The notes: a model not told the origin generated them from the sequence alone. Shown: positions 9,454-20,454, numbered from the stretch's first letter. The stretch: 64,000 nucleotides of DNA from Bremerella sp. TYQ1 (GCF_020150455.1 NZ_CP083740.1:930001-994000), one strand, 5' to 3'. Program-made: numbers and translations.

Positions 9454-12400
9454 ATGCACCATCAGCCAATTAAGATTCCGTCTTCTATTCTTCGATTCGT
9501 TCCGGTATCCGTTCTTTGGATGTTGGTAGCGGTATTCTCCCTGTTTCCTTACTCGCTCGTCCGAGCTGACGTTCCCTTTCAATTTGAGAAAGACGATGTC
9601 GTAGCGATCTTTGGGAATGGACTAGCCGACCGAATGCAGCATTCTCCCTGGGTCGAAACCCTTCTGCAGTCCAATTTGAAAGGCAAGAAGGTTCGATTCC
9701 GCAACATGAGTTTTTCAGGTGACTTGGTCAACAAGCGTCCTAGAAACAAGGGTTTTACCAATGATACCGAGTATTTGCAGCATGTCGCACCCTCGGTCGT
9801 TTGGATCATGTACGGATACAACGAGGCTTTTGCTGGCCCGGAGGGAGCTTCGACCTATGAGAAGGAATTGGTCGAACTTGTTGAGAAGTACCGAACATTA
9901 CGCAAGGAAGCAGGCACAAAAGCGCGATTCGTTTTGTTCAGTCCAATTGCATACCAAAATACTGGTAATCGCAATCTGCCCGACGGCAAAGAGCTGAACG
10001 CGAATCTAAAGGCAATCACCGAAGCGACCAAGAACGCCGCTGATGCGTCTGACGCCACGTTTGTTGATCTTTTCTCGCCGACCCTTGCGCTTTATGAAAC
10101 GACCGACGATCCTTTGACGCTGAACGGTATTCACTTGAATGCCCAAGGGTATCGTCTACTGGCCAACGTAATTGCCAAACAACTGGTCGGCGAGTCGGCG
10201 ACTGACGACGACTCACTTGAATTGGTTTACAAGGCGATAAAAGACAAGAATTGGCACTGGCACAATAGGTACCGTGCAACGGACGGGAACGACATTTGGG
10301 GTTCGCGCTCAACACTTAGTTTTGTCGACGGTCAAACGAATGCCGAAGTTCTGGTTCACGAACTGAAGATGCTGGATATCATGACCGCGAATCGTGATAG
10401 CGTAATCTGGGCAGCAGCCCGAGGCAAATCTATCGAGCCCAACGACACAAACGTTCCCGCCCCAGTCTCGGTGAAAACCAATGTCGGAGGAGGCAGTCGT
10501 AGTTCCAGTGCCGCCAAAGAAGGTAGCTCGGAGTACCTCAGCCCCGCAGACAGCCTGGCACAAATCAAAGTTCCAGAAGGCTTTGAGTTAAACATTTTCG
10601 CATCCGAAGAGATGTTCCCCGATTTGGCCAACCCCGTGCAGCTGCAAGTTGACGCTAAGGGTCGACTGTGGGCGGCCAGTTGGAATTCGTATCCGAAGTG
10701 GCAACCGGGCGATGAACTGAAAGACAGCTTGATGATCTTCGAGGACACCGATGGCGACGGTGTTGCCGATGAGCGAAAGATCTTTGCACACGTGCATAAC
10801 CCATTGGGATTCGAGTTCTGGGGTGGCGGTGTCGTGGTAACCTCAGGGCCCGACTTAATATTCCTGAAGGATACCGACGGAGATGACAAGGCAGATGTAC
10901 GATTCCCGATTCTGCAGGGGCTTGGCACGTCGGATACGCATCACGCTGCAAACAATTTGATCTACGGCCCCGACGGCGGCATCTATTGGCAAAGCGGTAT
11001 CTTTCTGGTGCACAACCACGAAACGCCGTGGAAGCAGAACTTAAATACCGGCGGATCAGGCATGTATCGATTCGATCCGCGAACGTTCGCAATCACTCCG
11101 ATCGCCGCTAATAGCCCGAACCCACACGGTATTAGCTTCGACCGATGGGGTTATCTTTACGCAAACGACGGAACTGGTGGAAAGTCATACCAAGTTCGCC
11201 CGACGGGTAATGGTTTCCAGATGCATTCGCTCCTGGAAAAAGAGTTTCGCCCAGTTCCCGCAAATGCGATTCTGTCTTCGATGCATTTCCCGGAGGACAT
11301 GCAGCAAGACTTCTTGATCTTGAACGTGATCGGTTTCCTCGGTGTCAAGCAATACGACTTGAATCGAGGTGACGGCGGCCGGCGCGAATATGGTCATGTT
11401 TGGGGCACGCCAGTACAAGAGTTGCTTAGTGGAGGGGATCGTAACTTTCGGCCGAGTGACGCGATTGTGGGAGAAGATGGGGCGCTCTATGTCGCTGACT
11501 GGCACAACATGATCATCGGTCACATGCAACACAATATTCGTGACCCGAGTCGCGACCACAAACACGGGCGTATTCTACGATTGGCGGTTAAGAATCGACC
11601 GCTACAGGAACCTGTTCCGATTCATGGTCAGTCGATCGAGCAATTACTTGAGAACTTGAAGCACCCAGTCGACGGCGTGCGGCAGCGAACACGCGTTGAA
11701 CTAAGTGCCCGTAACTCGGACGCGGTGATTGCTGCGGCCCAAACTTGGGCAAAGAATTTTGATCCGAATGATGAAGTCGAAGCACACCATCTTTTGGAAG
11801 CATTGTGGCTGCACCAACAGCACAACGTCGTTAACCGCGAGATATTGGACAAGCTGTTGAATTCAACGGTACCGCATGCCGCGGTCGCGGCCAGGACGGT
11901 TCAGCACTTCTGGACGAAGTTCGATGCAAAATTGGCGGCCGATTTCGTAGCACCTCCGGAACTCCATGTTGTTAACTACCGCGTTCCGCGTCATTTAGAT
12001 CGAGCGGCGCAAAACTCCTACAAACGAGGAAGCGAGATTTTTCAACGCGAATCCCACTGTGCGACATGCCATCAGACCAGCGGACTGGGCAACGGAGCCG
12101 TTTATCCGCCACTGGTCAAAAGCCCTTGGGTCAATGGCAGTGAGGATCGTTTGATCAAACTGGCGCTGCACGGCATGTGGGGAAGAATGCAAGTCGGTGG
12201 CAAGGTTTATGACCCGGCCCGTGGCGTACCTCCAATGACCGCATTTCGGGATCTATTGAATGATCAAGAGATGGCCGATGTATTGACGTTCGTCCGCAAT
12301 ACCTGGGGCAACAAGGCATCGCCGATTGATAAGGCCACTGTCGCGCGAGTTCGCGCGGAGTCGTCCGATCGAACCACGTTTTGGAAGCCTGAGGAGTTAG

Positions 12401-12978
12401 AGGCACTGCATCCGCTTGAGAAGGAACTCATGGCTAAAGCGGATTTGGAAGCTCCTGTCGCTATCAATAACGTGGAATTAGAAAAGGAATTGCTGGAACA
12501 GACACTGGAAGAGTTAGCCCAGGCCGCGTTGGAGAATGGAAACAAGAATCGCGGCAAGCGATTATTCTACACTTCGGCTGCCTCGTGCTTTGCTTGTCAT
12601 GATCCACCGGGGAATGCACTGAAGCTGGGGCCCGATTTGACGAAACTCGCCAAGCCGATGCCGCCGAGCAATTGGATTGAATCGGTGCTGCATCCTTCGA
12701 AACAGATCGATAAGGAGTTCGCTCAGATCAATGTTCTGACGGATGATGGACGAGTGATTTCCGGGATCCGGATTTCAGAGGACAAAGATGGCATTGTCGT
12801 GCGAAATGTCGCAGAGCCTAAGCCGATTCGGATCCCCAAGGAAACGATCGAAGAGGTCGTTGAATCTAAGAGCTCAATGATGCCAAGTGGGCTGGTGCGG
12901 TCAATGAACAACCGCCAGGAATTTGATGACCTGATGGCATACCTTCTTAGCCTCGAGACAAAAGCAGGAGCGGAGTAG
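9454..12978 (+). CDS. SGNH-like / PVC-type dehydrogenase-like protein with two cytochrome c domains
   Basis: A secreted multidomain protein of about 1174 residues. I use the ATG at 9454; a TTG at 9442 is in frame but weaker. Order: signal peptide ([19 protein letters not shown]); an SGNH/GDSL hydrolase-like domain (about 35-240) ending in [12 protein letters not shown], which has the Asn/His block V region, but the first block reads FGNGLAD instead of FGDSLT, so the nucleophile Ser is missing; a beta-propeller of the PVC-type membrane-bound dehydrogenase family (about 360-690, with [11 protein letters not shown] and [11 protein letters not shown] calcium-like loops); an alpha-helical repeat segment; a class I cytochrome with CATCH at about 869-873; and a second with CFACH at about 1045-1049 and a Met-rich end. 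Known relatives are proposed to oxidise sugars or alcohols and pass electrons to the heme. It fits the glycan catabolism cluster around it. Confidence 0.9.
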   Translation: MHHQPIKIPSSILRFVPVSVLWMLVAVFSLFPYSLVRADVPFQFEKDDVVAIFGNGLADRMQHSPWVETLLQSNLKGKKVRFRNMSFSGDLVNKRPRNKGFTNDTEYLQHVAPSVVWIMYGYNEAFAGPEGASTYEKELVELVEKYRTLRKEAGTKARFVLFSPIAYQNTGNRNLPDGKELNANLKAITEATKNAADASDATFVDLFSPTLALYETTDDPLTLNGIHLNAQGYRLLANVIAKQLVGESATDDDSLELVYKAIKDKNWHWHNRYRATDGNDIWGSRSTLSFVDGQTNAEVLVHELKMLDIMTANRDSVIWAAARGKSIEPNDTNVPAPVSVKTNVGGGSRSSSAAKEGSSEYLSPADSLAQIKVPEGFELNIFASEEMFPDLANPVQLQVDAKGRLWAASWNSYPKWQPGDELKDSLMIFEDTDGDGVADERKIFAHVHNPLGFEFWGGGVVVTSGPDLIFLKDTDGDDKADVRFPILQGLGTSDTHHAANNLIYGPDGGIYWQSGIFLVHNHETPWKQNLNTGGSGMYRFDPRTFAITPIAANSPNPHGISFDRWGYLYANDGTGGKSYQVRPTGNGFQMHSLLEKEFRPVPANAILSSMHFPEDMQQDFLILNVIGFLGVKQYDLNRGDGGRREYGHVWGTPVQELLSGGDRNFRPSDAIVGEDGALYVADWHNMIIGHMQHNIRDPSRDHKHGRILRLAVKNRPLQEPVPIHGQSIEQLLENLKHPVDGVRQRTRVELSARNSDAVIAAAQTWAKNFDPNDEVEAHHLLEALWLHQQHNVVNREILDKLLNSTVPHAAVAARTVQHFWTKFDAKLAADFVAPPELHVVNYRVPRHLDRAAQNSYKRGSEIFQRESHCATCHQTSGLGNGAVYPPLVKSPWVNGSEDRLIKLALHGMWGRMQVGGKVYDPARGVPPMTAFRDLLNDQEMADVLTFVRNTWGNKASPIDKATVARVRAESSDRTTFWKPEELEALHPLEKELMAKADLEAPVAINNVELEKELLEQTLEELAQAALENGNKNRGKRLFYTSAASCFACHDPPGNALKLGPDLTKLAKPMPPSNWIESVLHPSKQIDKEFAQINVLTDDGRVISGIRISEDKDGIVVRNVAEPKPIRIPKETIEEVVESKSSMMPSGLVRSMNNRQEFDDLMAYLLSLETKAGAE

Positions 12979-13123
12979 AAGGCTCCGTGAAGCGTTTTGG
13001 CTCGACGCAGAGGGAAATTCCAATCTTGAAGTACGACGGGGCTTCCTTCGTATTATTGGCCACGTCCTGAACGGCAATCGGAAAGTTAAACAATAGCAGA
13101 GAACGCAAGTGGGTTTTTCAAAG

Positions 13124-13885
13124 ATGAGAGAAATGAGTCATAGGAATGTGCTAATTGGTGCGATTGCCTTGATGGCTGTCAATTGTGCTTTTCCAATTGC
13201 TCGCATTTCAGCGGGTGACCTTTCCTCATCGACACTGGGACTTGCTGCGCCAGATGATGCCGTGGTCTTGTTCGATGGTTCGGACTTCGATGCCTGGAAG
13301 CCGTTCTCGTGGCATTGGATCAACCCTAACGATGACCAGAAGGAAGTGCAGTGGCAGATCGTGGATGGCGGGGTGATGGAGATCTCGCCTGAGTTCAACG
13401 GGAAACGGCGTTTGCAATCTCTGTGCTCAAAGCAGAAGTTCGGTAACTATCGCTTGCACCTGGAGTTTCAGTTGCCGCAAGAGGGGAGCGGAAACAGTGG
13501 ATTGTTCTTTGGACCACTGTACGAACTGCAAATCCTCAACAGCGCCGGCAAGAAGAGCCCAGGACTCGGCGACTGCGGCGCGATCTACCAAATCCGCTCT
13601 CCGGACGTAAACGCAGCGCTGCTACCAGGCGAGTGGCAAACGATCGATCTGGAATACCAAGCGGCTCAGATCGGTAAGAATGGTTTCATGACCGAAAAAG
13701 GTGCTGCACGCGTCACGGTGTGGCTGAACGGAAAGCTGATCCATGACGACTTCAAATTGTCGCTTCGTCGCAACAAGTATGCCGCGTACCCCGAGGAACC
13801 GACCTCGCCGATCGTTCTACAGGATCATGGTTCCAAGGTTCGATTTAGAAATATCTGGGTGGAAGAGAAGAAGCCCCTTCCATAG
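13124..13885 (+). CDS. DUF1080 / 3-keto-disaccharide hydrolase domain protein
   Basis: A secreted protein of about 253 residues from the ATG at 13124 (alternatives: GTG 13109, ATG 13133). After a signal peptide (VLIGAIALMAVNCAFPIARIS) it shows the classical DUF1080 pattern: VVLFDGSDFDAW, WQIVDGGVMEI, YRLHLEFQLP, GSGNSGLFF, YELQILNS, and the closing IVLQDHGSKVRFRNIWV. The fold is a concanavalin-like jelly roll. Family members named 3-keto-disaccharide hydrolase cleave 3-keto-glucosides, and many planctomycete copies are uncharacterised. Its place just after a heme-containing dehydrogenase-like protein and before a sulfatase fits oxidation of a sugar to a keto-sugar followed by cleavage, an inferred link. 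About 130 bases separate it from the upstream gene, so it may have its own promoter. Confidence 0.92.
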   Translation: MREMSHRNVLIGAIALMAVNCAFPIARISAGDLSSSTLGLAAPDDAVVLFDGSDFDAWKPFSWHWINPNDDQKEVQWQIVDGGVMEISPEFNGKRRLQSLCSKQKFGNYRLHLEFQLPQEGSGNSGLFFGPLYELQILNSAGKKSPGLGDCGAIYQIRSPDVNAALLPGEWQTIDLEYQAAQIGKNGFMTEKGAARVTVWLNGKLIHDDFKLSLRRNKYAAYPEEPTSPIVLQDHGSKVRFRNIWVEEKKPLP

Positions 13886-13982
13886 TCGAACACGCTTGGC
13901 GGCCTGGACGGGCTAACAGAGCAGGTTAATTCCAGTGCTTTCAAGACACTCAGATTGAACCCCGAATGTGAATAGTCAACTC

Positions 13983-15416
13983 ATGAAACTACCTCTTCTA
14001 TTTCTGAGCTACCTTCTCCTCTTTGCCAGCACGGCCTTTGCTGCCGAGCAAACCGATGCTGCTGCCAAGCCAAACATTCTGTTCATTTTTGCCGACGACT
14101 GGGGTTGGGGCGATCTCAGCTGTCATGGGCATCCGTATCTGAAGACACCCAATATCGATCGGCTGGCGAGAGAAGGAACGGATTTCACGAGATTCACCGT
14201 CGCTAGTGGTGTTTGTTCACCGAGCCGTACGGCCGTGATGACCGGGCATTTTCCAGCACGTTACAACATCGACGGTCACTTCGCCGCGGTACAAAGTAAC
14301 GCTAAACGCGGGATGCCTGATTGGCTCGACCCGAAGGCGCCGACACTTCCCAAGATGTTACAGTCAGCCGGCTACGCGACGGCACACTTTGGAAAGTGGC
14401 ATCTTGCGAACAACATGATTCCGGACTCGCCTCTACCGAAAGACTACGGTTACGACGAATACGGAGCATTCAACTGCGCTGGTCAGCAGATGCCGGTACA
14501 TGAAGACTCCGCTCATGCGATCGCATTCATCGAAAAACACGCCGCTGCGAAGAAGCCGTTTTTTATCAACTTGTGGATGCACGAGCCACACACACCATTT
14601 CACACTTTGCCCAAATATCGTAGGCGTTTTCCCGAACTGGAGGATACGGACAATGTTTATGCGTCAGTCCTTTCACACGCCGATGACCGCATCGGCGAAC
14701 TCCTTGCCACACTGGATCGATTGAAGCTGACCGAAAACACGCTGGTGATTTTTAGCTCGGACAATGGTCCCGCAGGTAGCGGTCGTGGCGGCAAACTAAC
14801 AACGATGTACGATTCCGCGACTGGAGAGGGATTTGGAGGTGGATGCAGCGTCGGAACGACCGGCGGTCGAAACGGCCGTAAGAAGTCAATTCTACTAGGC
14901 GGGATTGGCGTCCCATTCATTGCACGCTGGCCAGGGAGGATCAAGGCCGGCGCCATCAACGACGTCTCGTGGCTCTCCGCGGTCGATCTGTTGCCGACTT
15001 TCTGCGAGATCGCAGGTGCAAACCTCCCCAACGGGTACGTGCCTGACGGCATGAGCCAATTAGCGACGTTGCAGGGGGCCGAACTTGCAATGCGCGACAA
15101 GCCGCTGTTTTGGAAGGGAATTCCAAGTCGCAATGGTCCCGTCTATTCGGTACTTGACGGGAATTGGCGACTATTGACCAGTATGGACTTCGAGGTACTC
15201 GAGCTTTACAACGTGGAGCAGGATCCTCTGGAAAAAAACAATTTGAAGTCAACGCAGCCAGAAGTTGCCGGCAAGTTGCTGAAGAAACTTCTAGCCTGGC
15301 ATGCGACGCTTCCGGAAAAATCCAATGCGGAGTGTTTCTCCAAGTATCGCGACCGCAGAGCAGGCCCGCTGCCCCTGGAAGTCAAGCCGCTCTTTCAGTT
15401 CAATCCGTCTCGATAA
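13983..15416 (+). CDS. Secreted type I sulfatase (third of three)
   Basis: A 477-residue sulfatase when started at the ATG at 13983, where the signal peptide begins (MKLPLLFLSYLLLFASTAFA); a GTG at 13968 would add five residues. The formylglycine site is CSPSRTAVMTG with Cys78 from this start. Metal ligands lie in ILFIFADDWGWGDLSC and VIFSSDNGPAG, and GKWHLAN and HEPHTPF are in place. GGIGVPFIARWPG and the C-terminal LYNVEQDPLEKNNL element complete the family profile. It is most like arylsulfatase A-type planctomycete sulfatases. It closes the plus-strand catabolic cluster; beyond it lies a gene-poor stretch of almost 900 bases with a tRNA-like remnant and a terminator. Confidence 0.95.
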   Translation: MKLPLLFLSYLLLFASTAFAAEQTDAAAKPNILFIFADDWGWGDLSCHGHPYLKTPNIDRLAREGTDFTRFTVASGVCSPSRTAVMTGHFPARYNIDGHFAAVQSNAKRGMPDWLDPKAPTLPKMLQSAGYATAHFGKWHLANNMIPDSPLPKDYGYDEYGAFNCAGQQMPVHEDSAHAIAFIEKHAAAKKPFFINLWMHEPHTPFHTLPKYRRRFPELEDTDNVYASVLSHADDRIGELLATLDRLKLTENTLVIFSSDNGPAGSGRGGKLTTMYDSATGEGFGGGCSVGTTGGRNGRKKSILLGGIGVPFIARWPGRIKAGAINDVSWLSAVDLLPTFCEIAGANLPNGYVPDGMSQLATLQGAELAMRDKPLFWKGIPSRNGPVYSVLDGNWRLLTSMDFEVLELYNVEQDPLEKNNLKSTQPEVAGKLLKKLLAWHATLPEKSNAECFSKYRDRRAGPLPLEVKPLFQFNPSR

Positions 15417-15631
15417 CACTTTTGTCGTTGAGAATCCATTGCCGCAGCTGATTTGATGGTTCCGACGATTTCAAGCAGTTCCGCTGCCTTGCCTCGTAGC
15501 CCGCGTGGACGTTTTATTTGCGAAACTCATGGAAACGAAGGGACGCTTTGTGTTCAAAAAATGCACTACACGAGACTACACACTTTGCACTGTGAATACG
15601 CGCTTTTCCCGAGAGTTGATACGATGAAATA

Positions 15632-15661
15632 CGAAGATTTGCAATGTTTTACAAATCTTCG
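15632..15661. other. Perfect 10-bp hairpin in a gene-poor stretch
   Basis: CGAAGATTTG at 15632-15641 and its exact reverse complement at 15652-15661 are separated by 10 bases. No T-run follows, so this is not a classical terminator of the sulfatase gene, although it could slow transcription or stabilise the 3' end. Apart from this hairpin I see nothing in 15417-15690. Confidence 0.4.
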
Positions 15662-15696
15662 CAAACTACTTCTGTGACACGGTTTCAGGCTTAAAG

Positions 15697-16240
<544 letters not shown>

Positions 16241-16301
16241 GCTTATACAGAGAGCTCTCTTAAAAAACCGTTCGACCAGAATTATGGAATGACAATACTT
16301 C

Positions 16302-17945
16302 ATGGCTAAGAAGGCTCAACCACCATCCGGCCCTTCAGCCGCTCCACCAAAAGATCCGCAGCCCAGTGTTGATAGGATTGACGATTTGGCGCGGCGAGTT
16401 CTCATCGGCGACATCCTGCTGCCAAAGTTCCAACGCGATTTAGTGTGGAAGCGTCAACAGATTCTCGACCTTCTCGACTCCGTGGGGCTGAACTATCCAA
16501 TTGGTAGTTTGCTTCTATGGCAAAGCCGTCAAGAATTGCGCAGCGAGAACTGCATCGCAGATTTGGAGATTCAACTTCCCAAGCCAGACTATCCGGTCAA
16601 CTATCTCCTTGATGGCCAGCAGCGATTGTCAACGATTTGTGGTGCTCTCCATTGGAATGGCGACGATCCCAACAGTGTTTGGAACATCGCGTACGATCTT
16701 CGCCATCGCCAGTTCGTGCATCTCGATTCCTTGGACGATCCACCTCAACACTTTGTAAGGATGAACAAGTTGGCTGATGGCGCAGGGTTCTACAAGTACT
16801 GCGCAACTCTGGACTCGCTCAGTGCACCAGATAAAGACACGCTCAAAGAAAACGCCGACCTGCTGTTCAACCGGTTTAAGGATTACAAAGTGGCCACCGT
16901 CACACTGGGTGACATGTCCATTCAAGACGTTGCGCCGATTTTCGAGCGAATCAACAGTACTGGAACTCGGCTTACAATCGTCGACCTTATGCGTGCCGCG
17001 ACATGGAGCCAAGACTTTGACCTGATCGACTCGATTGACGACGTCCTCGCAGTACTTGAATCTAAGGATTTCGGCGGAATCGACCGCAAAGTTGTTCTCC
17101 GTGTAATGTCGGCTGCTGCTGGTGGCGGCTTCTCCGTTGAAAGCATCGACGCCCTGCGGAATTACGATTCGGATGTCCTTAAGGCGGCCATGGATGCTTC
17201 CCAAGCCGCGTTTGAGAAGGCGGTAGACTTTTTGGTAACTCAAATACGCATACCGAGCGATTCAATTGTTCCCTACGCAAATCAAGTTGTGGTACTTGCA
17301 GAACTTTTCCGGCAATGTCCGAAGCCTTCCGCCGCGCAGTACAGTGCAATCACGAAGTGGTTTTGGCGTTCCGCTATCAGTGGGTACTTCTCAGGGTGGA
17401 ATACCGGAAATATGTCGCGCGACAAACAGGCGGTTGTGGATTTCCTAGCGGGAAAGACTTCTGAAATGGAGGTTACCGCGTACAAGCCGAACCATATGAT
17501 TTGGCAGCAAAAAGTGTTTCGTGCTGATAATGCTCATGCTAAAACTCTTGCGATCATTTTGGCACACAATGCACCCGTTGACTTATTGACTGGTCAACAT
17601 ATTGACGTGTCCAAATCGCTGTCGTGGACGAATGCCAAAGAATATCACCACTTCTTTCCTCGTGACTATTTGAAAACTGTTGGTGTTTCGGCGAACCTGT
17701 CGAACTGCTTGGCAAATATTGTCATGCTCACGTCGGTCAGCAACAAACGTATTACCAATCGCCCCCCGTCAGATTATCTGAAAGACGTACAGAGAGCGGG
17801 GAGTACCAATCTTGACCGATGGCTCGCATCTAATTTGATTTCCGATGCAGCATTCAAGGCCGCGATGGCCGATGACTATCAGACATTTATCGAAGAACGA
17901 TCGCAGACAATCGATGAGCGCGTTTCCCAACTTACCGACTGGTGA
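16302..17945 (+). CDS. DUF262 domain protein with C-terminal HNH (GmrSD-like)
   Basis: A 547-residue protein of the DUF262/DUF1524 class. The N-terminal DUF262 (ParB/Srx-fold) shows LPKFQRDLVWK near residue 42 and the hallmark YLLDGQQRLSTI, with D104-G-Q-Q-R108. The conserved FERINSTGTRLTIVDLMRA follows. A C-terminal HNH/DUF1524-like motif begins at EYHHFFPRDYL (H449-H450) with a matching SNCLANIVML element. Proteins of this architecture include the GmrSD type IV restriction enzymes, where DUF262 binds and hydrolyses a nucleotide and the HNH cuts modified phage DNA. Here both parts are on one chain. The neighbour at 18332 has a restriction-like nuclease fold, and a phage-like island starts 3 kb further on, so a defence role is likely. 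No clear Shine-Dalgarno precedes the ATG. Confidence 0.88.
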   Translation: MAKKAQPPSGPSAAPPKDPQPSVDRIDDLARRVLIGDILLPKFQRDLVWKRQQILDLLDSVGLNYPIGSLLLWQSRQELRSENCIADLEIQLPKPDYPVNYLLDGQQRLSTICGALHWNGDDPNSVWNIAYDLRHRQFVHLDSLDDPPQHFVRMNKLADGAGFYKYCATLDSLSAPDKDTLKENADLLFNRFKDYKVATVTLGDMSIQDVAPIFERINSTGTRLTIVDLMRAATWSQDFDLIDSIDDVLAVLESKDFGGIDRKVVLRVMSAAAGGGFSVESIDALRNYDSDVLKAAMDASQAAFEKAVDFLVTQIRIPSDSIVPYANQVVVLAELFRQCPKPSAAQYSAITKWFWRSAISGYFSGWNTGNMSRDKQAVVDFLAGKTSEMEVTAYKPNHMIWQQKVFRADNAHAKTLAIILAHNAPVDLLTGQHIDVSKSLSWTNAKEYHHFFPRDYLKTVGVSANLSNCLANIVMLTSVSNKRITNRPPSDYLKDVQRAGSTNLDRWLASNLISDAAFKAAMADDYQTFIEERSQTIDERVSQLTDW

Positions 17946-18331
17946 CGTGCGATAGAACAAGCGTATGAACGCGCGGCGGCCGATCGCGCTATTTTTAAGT
18001 GGAGCATTATTCTCGGTGGCCCAGTGATGCGGGAAGTTCTGCGATAAGTAATTGCACAAGGATCACACGTTATATGAAACTCCGTGGTAACGATGGCGTT
18101 GAGATAGATATTCCAACCGGGGAAACGGGACTTCAGGGGAACGATGGTCGAATGGTCGCGATACCAAAAGGGAAAGTCGGTGTCCAAAATACTTCTGGGC
18201 GTATGGAAGCAAATAGTCGTAAGACGAATGTATCCGGGTCGCGATGTCAGGCCCGTTGACAACCGCCCGTGGCGACCAGTTGATCCCTTAATGTTTGGAT
18301 GCAGCGAATAGACAGATATCGGAGTGATTGA
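17946..18331. other. Intergenic region, no gene supported
   Basis: A plus-strand frame at 18074-18259 encodes two or three weak repeats of the type GNDG...IP.G..G.Q, but it has no ribosome-binding site, no recognisable domain, and opposing frames are open too. A GGAG about eight bases before 18332 serves the next gene. Confidence 0.4.
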
Positions 18332-19594
18332 GTGTCCGGATGGGAGAACCAAGAGGCGGGAGACTGGGGCGAGGGCATCGTCAAGGCCGCGTTATCTGGT
18401 GGACGAATCACTTCAGCTTCGTTGGACCCTGACCTAGGTGAAGACCTTCTAATCGAAGTTGCCGGTCGCGAAGCGTCCGCAACCGGCAGTCATGCTAAGG
18501 CAGCGCTCGTCCAGGTAAAGGCCTGCTTCCAAGAGTGCAAGTCCGATGAAATCAAGGTGTCTGGCATCAAAAAGACCAAGTTGATGAGGTGGAGTTCCCA
18601 GCAACTCCCTGTCTTTGTTGTTGCCGTTCCAGGATTCTCGACACGAACCCCTAGATTTTACGTTAAAGCTGTTGATGAGTTTCTGGAGGAGAACTTTTCC
18701 GGTGTTGAAATTCGGGATATAGCAAGAGAAACCCTTACGGTCACGGCCCGCCATACGGAAGACATCGCCAATTGGCTAATCAACAAGATTGAAGATTTCC
18801 ACCGAGCGGTGGATGCAGATCTGGCTGCACTTTCAACATCAGACAAGCGGAACGAGCACTTTGAAATTGTGCGAAGGGGCAAACCTGACCCACTTGGCCA
18901 AATGGCAAGACATGTATCATGGAAGGTAATATGGTCTTCGAGACGTAGACCAGCCTATTTTGCTGCCATGATCGCCGAACTCTTTCGCGAAGCACATCAA
19001 ACATACGCGGACCTGAATGCGCCCGCCTACGTATCTTTTCATATTTATCGCTCGCAATACGATATGACTCACAACATGGCAGTTGCGAGGGTGCACTGGA
19101 TTGACGATCTCCATCCGAGATTCGCACTAGCCGCACGGGCTGTAGATCGCCAAAACCCTACCATCGAGTACGTCGAAACGCTCCCCGAGTACAGAGTGTT
19201 TGTCGAGTCGATGGCCGCCGATGCCTCAGTCTTCGTGGGTCAAGTTAAGCTGGTCGCGCCGAAGTTTGATGAATTCGCCCGCAAACTCCTAGCCGCTGAA
19301 GCGGATGGAGAACGGGGAAAGGAGTTTTGGACAGCGGAGGTGATTGCAGAGATGGAAGAACTAGAAAGTCTTTGGGACAACGTGCCATTGGCACCCCCCG
19401 AATTCAATACGCTACAAGAGGTCCTTAGTAGTTACGTCGAGGCTTTGACTGGGCACAGAATCTTCGCGGGCAAAGCCCACTGGAATCCAAAGGGCGAGAG
19501 CGAACGCTATCGATTGGAAACCGCAGAAGAAGTCCAGTGCTACTACGGTACTTGGTGGGTATTGCTAAAGAACAGTGGATGGAGCAGTCCATAG
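18332..19594 (+). CDS. DUF4365-like restriction-fold nuclease with unknown C-terminal domain
   Basis: A 420-residue protein starting at GTG with GGAG eight bases upstream. Residues 1-75 contain the pattern of the DUF4365/PD-(D/E)xK nuclease fold: an early helix with Glu (WENQEAGDWGEGIVKAAL), then LDPDLGEDLLIEV with the acidic residues and ALVQVKA with the QVK lysine. The segment LPVFVVAVPG and the following FYVKAVDEF are the strands expected after this core. From about residue 170 an unrecognised domain of some 250 residues follows. DUF4365 proteins often occur in defence islands and are inferred to cut DNA. Placed right after a DUF262/HNH gene, the two may form one system, or be independent cargo. 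The 386-base gap between them argues against tight coupling. Confidence 0.72.
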   Translation: MSGWENQEAGDWGEGIVKAALSGGRITSASLDPDLGEDLLIEVAGREASATGSHAKAALVQVKACFQECKSDEIKVSGIKKTKLMRWSSQQLPVFVVAVPGFSTRTPRFYVKAVDEFLEENFSGVEIRDIARETLTVTARHTEDIANWLINKIEDFHRAVDADLAALSTSDKRNEHFEIVRRGKPDPLGQMARHVSWKVIWSSRRRPAYFAAMIAELFREAHQTYADLNAPAYVSFHIYRSQYDMTHNMAVARVHWIDDLHPRFALAARAVDRQNPTIEYVETLPEYRVFVESMAADASVFVGQVKLVAPKFDEFARKLLAAEADGERGKEFWTAEVIAEMEELESLWDNVPLAPPEFNTLQEVLSSYVEALTGHRIFAGKAHWNPKGESERYRLETAEEVQCYYGTWWVLLKNSGWSSP

Positions 19595-19941
19595 TATTGG
19601 AGGGCCTAACGCATCTCACTGAGCCAAAGAACTCTGCGCTCATTCCCTGTCAATGGAAATCAGAACCTGCCAGTTGTGCGACGTTGTAGCGACCGAGTTA
19701 TTTATTGGAAGTGATAGGTGGCACAGTTAAAAAAAACAATCGTGCGAATCTTTGAGTTATGGAACTGCAAAGTCAAGGAACCCTGAATTATGGAAGTATC
19801 AAAAGCAACATGTAAGCGAATCTTTGCAATCTAAGTGATTGCCTAGCTCCGGGACATGATGAAAATGCAGGTCTATATTTGGCTCACTTGTGTACGCCAC
19901 TTGGGTTGGAAAAGCCTCGCGATCTATTCCGAGATAAAGAC
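19595..19941. other. Intergenic region without supported genes
   Basis: AT-rich stretch. The only pattern I see is an 11-base direct repeat GCGAATCTTTG, present once near 19744 and once near 19815, and the word TTATGGAA twice between them. Function unknown; it may hold the promoter of the gene at 19942. Confidence 0.3.
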
Positions 19942-20406
19942 ATGACCATGGATGTTCTCAAACAGATTGTGACTTCGGTTGACTTCTGGAAGCTATTTGC
20001 TCCAGCTTGTTTAGCGATTCTTGCATGGCTACTGAACGAGAAAAGCAAGAGAAGTGAAGATCGCTGGAAAATGAAACGAGAGGCATGCATTCAGGCGTTG
20101 AACATCGCTAATGGGGTACTTAGCAATTACCAGTACGCCAATGTTCCCGAGGGAGATATCGTGAAGGAACAAGTAGATACGATTCAAGCTCGACGCTGCA
20201 TGGATACATTAGCTTGCACCTGTAAAAGTCCGGATGTTTTGGCAACGTTTAAGAGAATTCTATTTGGAGAAGTAAGTCCCGATTCGATTCTTGATCTAAG
20301 AAATGCTGTGAGAAAAGAACTTGGCTTCGGCAGGAAGGCAATCGATACCGATCGGGAAAAGGCATTTATCGGCAAGCTTGGCGCGGACCGAGGAAAATCA
20401 TTATGA
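19942..20406 (+). CDS. Small membrane-anchored protein of unknown function
   Basis: A protein of about 154 residues from the ATG at 19942; the open frame extends 21 codons further upstream, but that part looks non-coding. One transmembrane helix near the N-terminus (FWKLFAPACLAILAWLL) is followed by a highly charged segment (NEKSKRSEDRWKMKREA) and a helical cytosolic domain, probably N-out/C-in. Similar short single-pass proteins are frequent as cargo in genomic islands, and some are linked to phage defence, but no specific family is recognised. It shows no obvious link to the upstream nuclease gene, 347 bases away. Confidence 0.5.
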   Translation: MTMDVLKQIVTSVDFWKLFAPACLAILAWLLNEKSKRSEDRWKMKREACIQALNIANGVLSNYQYANVPEGDIVKEQVDTIQARRCMDTLACTCKSPDVLATFKRILFGEVSPDSILDLRNAVRKELGFGRKAIDTDREKAFIGKLGADRGKSL

Positions 20407-20454
20407 CAATCGTGTTATGCTTAAACTCATTCATTGTTCAAATATTTAGCAGGC

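Noticed and set aside
15453..15677. 74-codon frame upstream of the tRNA-like remnant
   Set aside because: No ribosome-binding site, no domain, and it runs into a hairpin; composition is not protein-like.
17879..18352. Reverse-strand frame and short plus-strand frame with repeated GNDG-like words between the DUF262 and DUF4365-like genes
   Set aside because: No ribosome-binding site or domain; both strands open; the repeats are weak.
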